From Rhynchosporium graminicola (taxonomy: Eukaryota > Ascomycota > Leotiomycetes > Helotiales > Ploettnerulaceae), in contig FJUW01000055.1 in the NCBI GenBank assembly GCA_900074885.1, positions 1-52,007 of the forward strand: a stretch of 52,007 bases of DNA, read 5' to 3'. The notes below the pieces were generated by a model, which saw nothing but the letters and a program-made list of their open reading frames with translations, had not been told where the DNA came from and did not search any database. This document shows positions 48,572-52,007 of this stretch, piece after piece. The stretch's first letter is position 1; every line of letters starts with the position of its first letter. The translations under genes and the position numbers were made by a program.

Positions 48572-49000
48572 TGTTGGATTTGTAACCAGTACCTTGGTGA
48601 GTTTTACCTGCATTGGCATACACACCCTGTACCTTGTCAGTACATGGTCTTAGTACCTGGTTCAGTACCCTGCGTATATACCTTATTATAACTAGCACCT
48701 ATATCCTGTACCTTATCACTAGCCTATACCCTTCATACTCTATTAGAATTACTATGAAGGTTCTCGATAGAGTTCTACTACTCTCTAGTACGCATATCGT
48801 ACTTCTAAAGGTTTCTACTAACGTAATATAATTCTACGGTATACGTATCTTCTTCTATGGAGTTCTGTATTACGTAGTATAGAATATTCTAGAGAGCTCA
48901 AATAGCTATATAAGTAGCTAGAATCTCTCCTGTAGTTAGCTCTCTTTAAGTAAGCAAAGCAAGTCAAATTGATCACGTATTATTCTGTTATTCTGACCTT
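48572..49000 (+). repeat. Probable 5' LTR of L (right end approximate)
   Basis: The left end is clear (tgttggatttg). The right end is not, because no second LTR is in the window. Near its start a GTACC-type motif recurs (agtaccttgg, tgtaccttgt, agtacctggt, agtaccctgc, tgtaccttat). Confidence 0.6.
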
Positions 49001-49777
49001 AGCCGATTTCCACCCTCAATTTTCATATAGTAGCAATTCACTTAGTGAAATCAGCTAATCAAACGCTTCCTCCTTCGATCGATCTCGCCTAAACTCGCTT
49101 CCGTTACTCCTTACCGACAAAGGAGCTTCTTAATCAGGCGTTACTTAGCTGTTTTCAACGACTCTTTCGCCTAGAGCTAGCTAGTAAGCTAGCTCTTTTG
49201 AGCCCTACTAACATAGCTATAGCGAATCAGACTCGTGGCCCTTGACCCTAAGATGAAGTTGCAGGGAAATCATAACTTATAACCTCTCGAAGCCTTTAGA
49301 AGTGGAGACGACCTAATGACCCTAGGTACGAAGGCTAAGATCTTATTCCGGGGTGCCCGTAGCTACTGCCGACTTAGTTTGGAAGCTAGGCCTCGTTAAG
49401 CAGTAGTATATAGCTTCTGATCGCTATTTAGCTTAGTATATATCATAGGTCGGCTAATATAGGCTACTATTGAGTATAAGAAGCTATCCTTAGAGAGGGT
49501 TACTTAATAGTAGTACTTGAGGCGCTATAAGGTAAAACTAGGCCTAGTAGTAAGGTTAATTCAATAGCAAATACGACAGATATAGTTACCGTATACTACT
49601 ATTGATTTTGACTAAGCGAAAAACTCAGTAAGATAGTAAGCTCGGCGAAGCTACTATCTTTTTCAAGGGTAAGATAAAGTCAGTGTCTTTTCAAGCTACT
49701 TAGTAGCTTATACGAGTAAAACTCGTACTTTTAAGACCTCTTAGTACTTAGTACTATTAAACTGCCTATAAGGAATC
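49000..49777 (+). other. L leader, no gene recognised
   Basis: About 780 bp between the probable LTR and gag. I saw short open stretches (for example around 49240-49380) but no domain. It has lower CA/TG than the LTR and more than the nest on the left. Confidence 0.5.
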
Positions 49778-52007
49778 ATATCTTCCTTTAAGGGAGATAA
49801 GCTAGTAGGCTGCTCTAACTATATAGAGTAGCTTAATGCGGCTAGCCTCTATTTAGAGGTAAACAGCTATATGTCTTATATTAATAGTACTAAGACTAAG
49901 CCTAGCCGAGCTCTTTACTTCAAGTCAGAAGAACGTATTAACGCGTAAGGCGAAAAGAGAATAGATTATACTTCTTACTCTCCTGAGCTAGCGATTAAAT
50001 ACTATAAGAAACTAGCTGATTTTGAGCGTGAAAATAAGAAGGCTTTAAACGCTATTAAGTCGATTATATCACTTGAAAACCTCGATAGATTCAAGGATAA
50101 GACTAGCGCAAAAGACCTATAGGAAGCTATTATAGCTACCTATAGTTCTACTAGCCTAGAGGAGATCAGTAGGCATATAAATCGTTGTGACAGCGCATGG
50201 TATACGTGGCAGATACGGGCCAGTATCAGTGCCTTAGGCATACCCTCCTTATATATATAGAAGGTGCAGAATCCTTCAGAGCTCTACATCTTTCTGTTTC
50301 CTTCGTACAAGACTATATAAGATCGCTCTTAGCCTCCCTACTTGTTTATTCTTACTTATATACCGCCTTAAGTCTTATGTCGTTATATTAAACAGAAAGA
50401 TTAAGACCGCCGGGGATAGTATTAAATAATATCTCATCTAGAAAACTCGATTCGGACGTATAACTGCGACTATTAGGGAGCTCTTCGCTAAGTTATCTCT
50501 ACTTACCTTAGATTTTTATACTTCGGAATCATACGGAAACAGTTAGTACTATTAATTACGAATTCGACAGTTAGGTTTTCAAAAGAGCCGAGATTCTAGA
50601 GATCTCTCGGATAGCTAGGAATTTAAATATAATTCAGCCTTAGAAGTACTAGTATTATTACGAAGTCACTCTCGGATACTTCGAAACTCGTTCTTTCGTG
50701 CGTACGAAGTAAAATAGCGGACGAATTTTAGGTAGAAACTTCCCTATAAGCCCTAATATTTATTAACCTCTCACCTGACTTTAACCTTCCGAAAGTAGCT
50801 CTAATAGCGAAAAACCTTGCTTTTAGGCTAGGACGAAGTAACTTATTACCCTAGCGGAAATTACCGGAATCCGACTCGTAACCCCCGTACCCCGGTATAA
50901 TTTATCCCCCTCAGTAGAAACGACCTCCTTCTACTAGAAAATATTTATTAACCCCTCACCTGACTTTAACCTTCCGAAAGTAGCTCTAATAGTAAAAAAC
51001 CTTGCTTTTAGGCTAGGACGAAGTAGCTTATTACCTTAGCGGAAATTGCCGGAATCCGACTCGTAACCCCTGTACCCCGGTACAATTTATCCCTCTCGGC
51101 AGAATCGACCTCCTTCTACTAAAAAAGAACCTTTGATTTAACACTTTCCATATCTATTCAATAAAGATATCTGACCCTCCTTGATCTTTTAGCTTCTTTG
51201 GAATTCGATTTAGACCTTCGTTTCTTTCGTAACCTTCAAGTGTTTTAATCACTCGCTTAGCCTCGCTTATTTAGTAAAACTCGGCATTATAATTACCGGA
51301 GATTACGTTTCCCTCTATAGAAGAGATAATCTCGGTACTGAATTAGTATTTACGGTTTCGGTTTAATAGAAATTTAGAAGGTTATCTTGATATTTAACTG
51401 CGTTTTATACTTACTTTGTTTCCTTTATTCGATTCTTCAAGGCTCGAGGGCGAGCCTTTATCTTAGAAGGGGGTAATATAATAGCGCATAGTATACGTGG
51501 CAGATACAGGCTAGTATCGGTGCCTTAGGCATACCCTCCTTATATATATAGAAGGTGTAGACTCCTTCAGAGCTCTGCATCTTTCTGTTTCCTTCGTACC
51601 AGACTATATAAGATCGCTCTTAGCCTCCCTACTTGTTTATTCTTACTTGTATACCGCCTTGAGTCTTGTGTCGTTATAATCGTATTATCGATAATACCTA
51701 CTCCTCTTATAAGAATATAGACGAGTATACTAGCGTAATTCAAGCTAGTTCAGTCTACCTAAAGCAGCTCAAGTGTGAGATTCTAAAGCCTATACTAGTT
51801 AGCCTTATATTTAAAGGTTTACCTAGTTCTTTTGATTCTTTTGCTTCTAGGAAGTACGAAGAGATCTCTAATAACCTTTCTTCTATCGATATAGAAGGTT
51901 TAATAAGAGATCTTATATCAGAAGAGGCTAGAATGAATACTTCTACCGATTTACAAGCTAATAAGGCTTTTAAGGGGAAGAATTCGAAAGGCAGTAAGAA
52001 GTATAGT
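49778..52007 (+). pseudogene. gag: Ty1/copia gag remnant (L), split by D2
   Basis: A copia Gag runs from about 49778 to 50185 and from 51684 to the window end in one frame. The start codon is probably the ATA at 49778-49780 (ATG after RIP), followed by SSFKGDKLVGCSNYIE. Stops are few: TAG at 49829-49831 (Trp in the EWLN motif), TAA at 49946-49948 and TAG at 50120-50122 (Trp). Recognisable parts are LAIKYYKKLADFERENKKAL, FKDKTSAKDL, YTSVIQASSVYLKQLK and LVSLIFKGLPSSFDSFASRK, as in fungal copia Gag. D2 splits it after codon CGT at 50183-50185. The last 108 codons have no stop, so L is the least damaged coding sequence here. Confidence 0.86.
50186..51678 (+). mobile_element. Element D2: non-autonomous LTR element
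   Basis: 1493 bp, with 202-bp LTRs 50186-50387 and 51477-51678 and TSD atcgt at 50181-50185 and 51679-51683, in L gag. The internal ~1.09 kb matches D1, including the 185-bp tandem repeat (50773, 50958). The stem-loop aaggctcgagggcgagcctt is at 51439-51458 and the purine tract agaaggggg at 51465-51473. No protein domain was recognised. The first ~250 bp resemble the start of F gag. Confidence 0.93.

Larger units (their letters stand above)
48572..52007 (+). mobile_element. Element L: Ty1/copia, 5' part, weakly mutated
   Basis: It starts TGTTGGATTTG, a typical copia LTR start, and runs past the window end. CA and TG are common here, in sharp contrast to everything on its left, so L was RIPped little. 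It contains a copia gag (from about 49778) and the D2 insertion. Its left flank is F' gag/protease sequence, so L is inserted in F' or lies at its broken end. Confidence 0.82.

Noticed and set aside
48613..48831. 72-codon frame at the start of L
   Set aside because: It lies inside the L LTR, starts with a non-ATG codon and shows no family resemblance.
1..52007. Alternative genetic code or stop-codon reassignment
   Set aside because: TAA/TAG at Gln and Trp positions come with Cys/His-to-Tyr, Asp-to-Asn and Glu-to-Lys changes and CA/TG loss, as RIP predicts. L nearby uses normal codons.

Overview
The window is a nest of retrotransposons from a filamentous ascomycete (Pezizomycotina-type) genome. 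I see no host gene, tRNA or rRNA. Almost every ORF is broken in the way repeat-induced point mutation (RIP) breaks genes. CA and TG dinucleotides are strongly depleted. In-frame stops are nearly all TAA or TAG where the families have Gln or Trp. Zinc-knuckle Cys and His codons have become Tyr codons. Long apparent ORFs are therefore rare, and the coding remnants below were read through stops. No species is claimed.

Layout, from nesting and target-site duplications (TSDs). Letters are my own family labels. The oldest host is F', a reverse-strand Ty3/gypsy copy seen in pieces at 35279-37510, 45245-45993 and 47527-48571. Element E (Ty3/gypsy with chromodomain) lies inside F' and ends with its 3' LTR at 35064-35278. 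E's 5' LTR is cut by B1, whose left part is outside the window. B1 carries A (1-2048) in its pol and the reverse-strand Ty1/copia element K (4913-10923) in its 3' LTR. E's body is further interrupted by a solo J LTR (12361-12485), G' (13590-15105, minus), F (16962-24671) and B2 (26216-35037). B2 contains D1 (29137-30797). F' also contains B3 (37511-45244), which holds a palindromic J dimer (38085-39177), and G (45994-47526). From 48572 a second copia element, L, begins. It is only lightly mutated and contains D2 (50186-51678).

Autonomous and non-autonomous partners: D (202-bp LTRs, no recognised protein) shares the 3' half of its LTR and the start of its internal region with F. G (about 194-bp LTRs, no recognised protein) shares LTR termini and leader start with E. 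J is a 594-bp TRIM-like unit with 125-bp LTRs. A, E and F have Ty3/gypsy pol genes with a C-terminal chromodomain.

Most unusual points: (1) families F and B each carry an extra gene on the opposite strand between pol and the 3' LTR, convergent with pol; (2) five families share a stem-loop with a GGG-containing loop 15-21 nt upstream of the 3' LTR; (3) the J dimer is a 1.1-kb near-perfect palindrome flanked as one unit by a TSD; (4) LTR ends facing outward carry fewer RIP mutations than the ends facing inward. Two runs of N (18651; 31732-32031) are flanked by repeated sequence and look like assembly joins rather than real structure.
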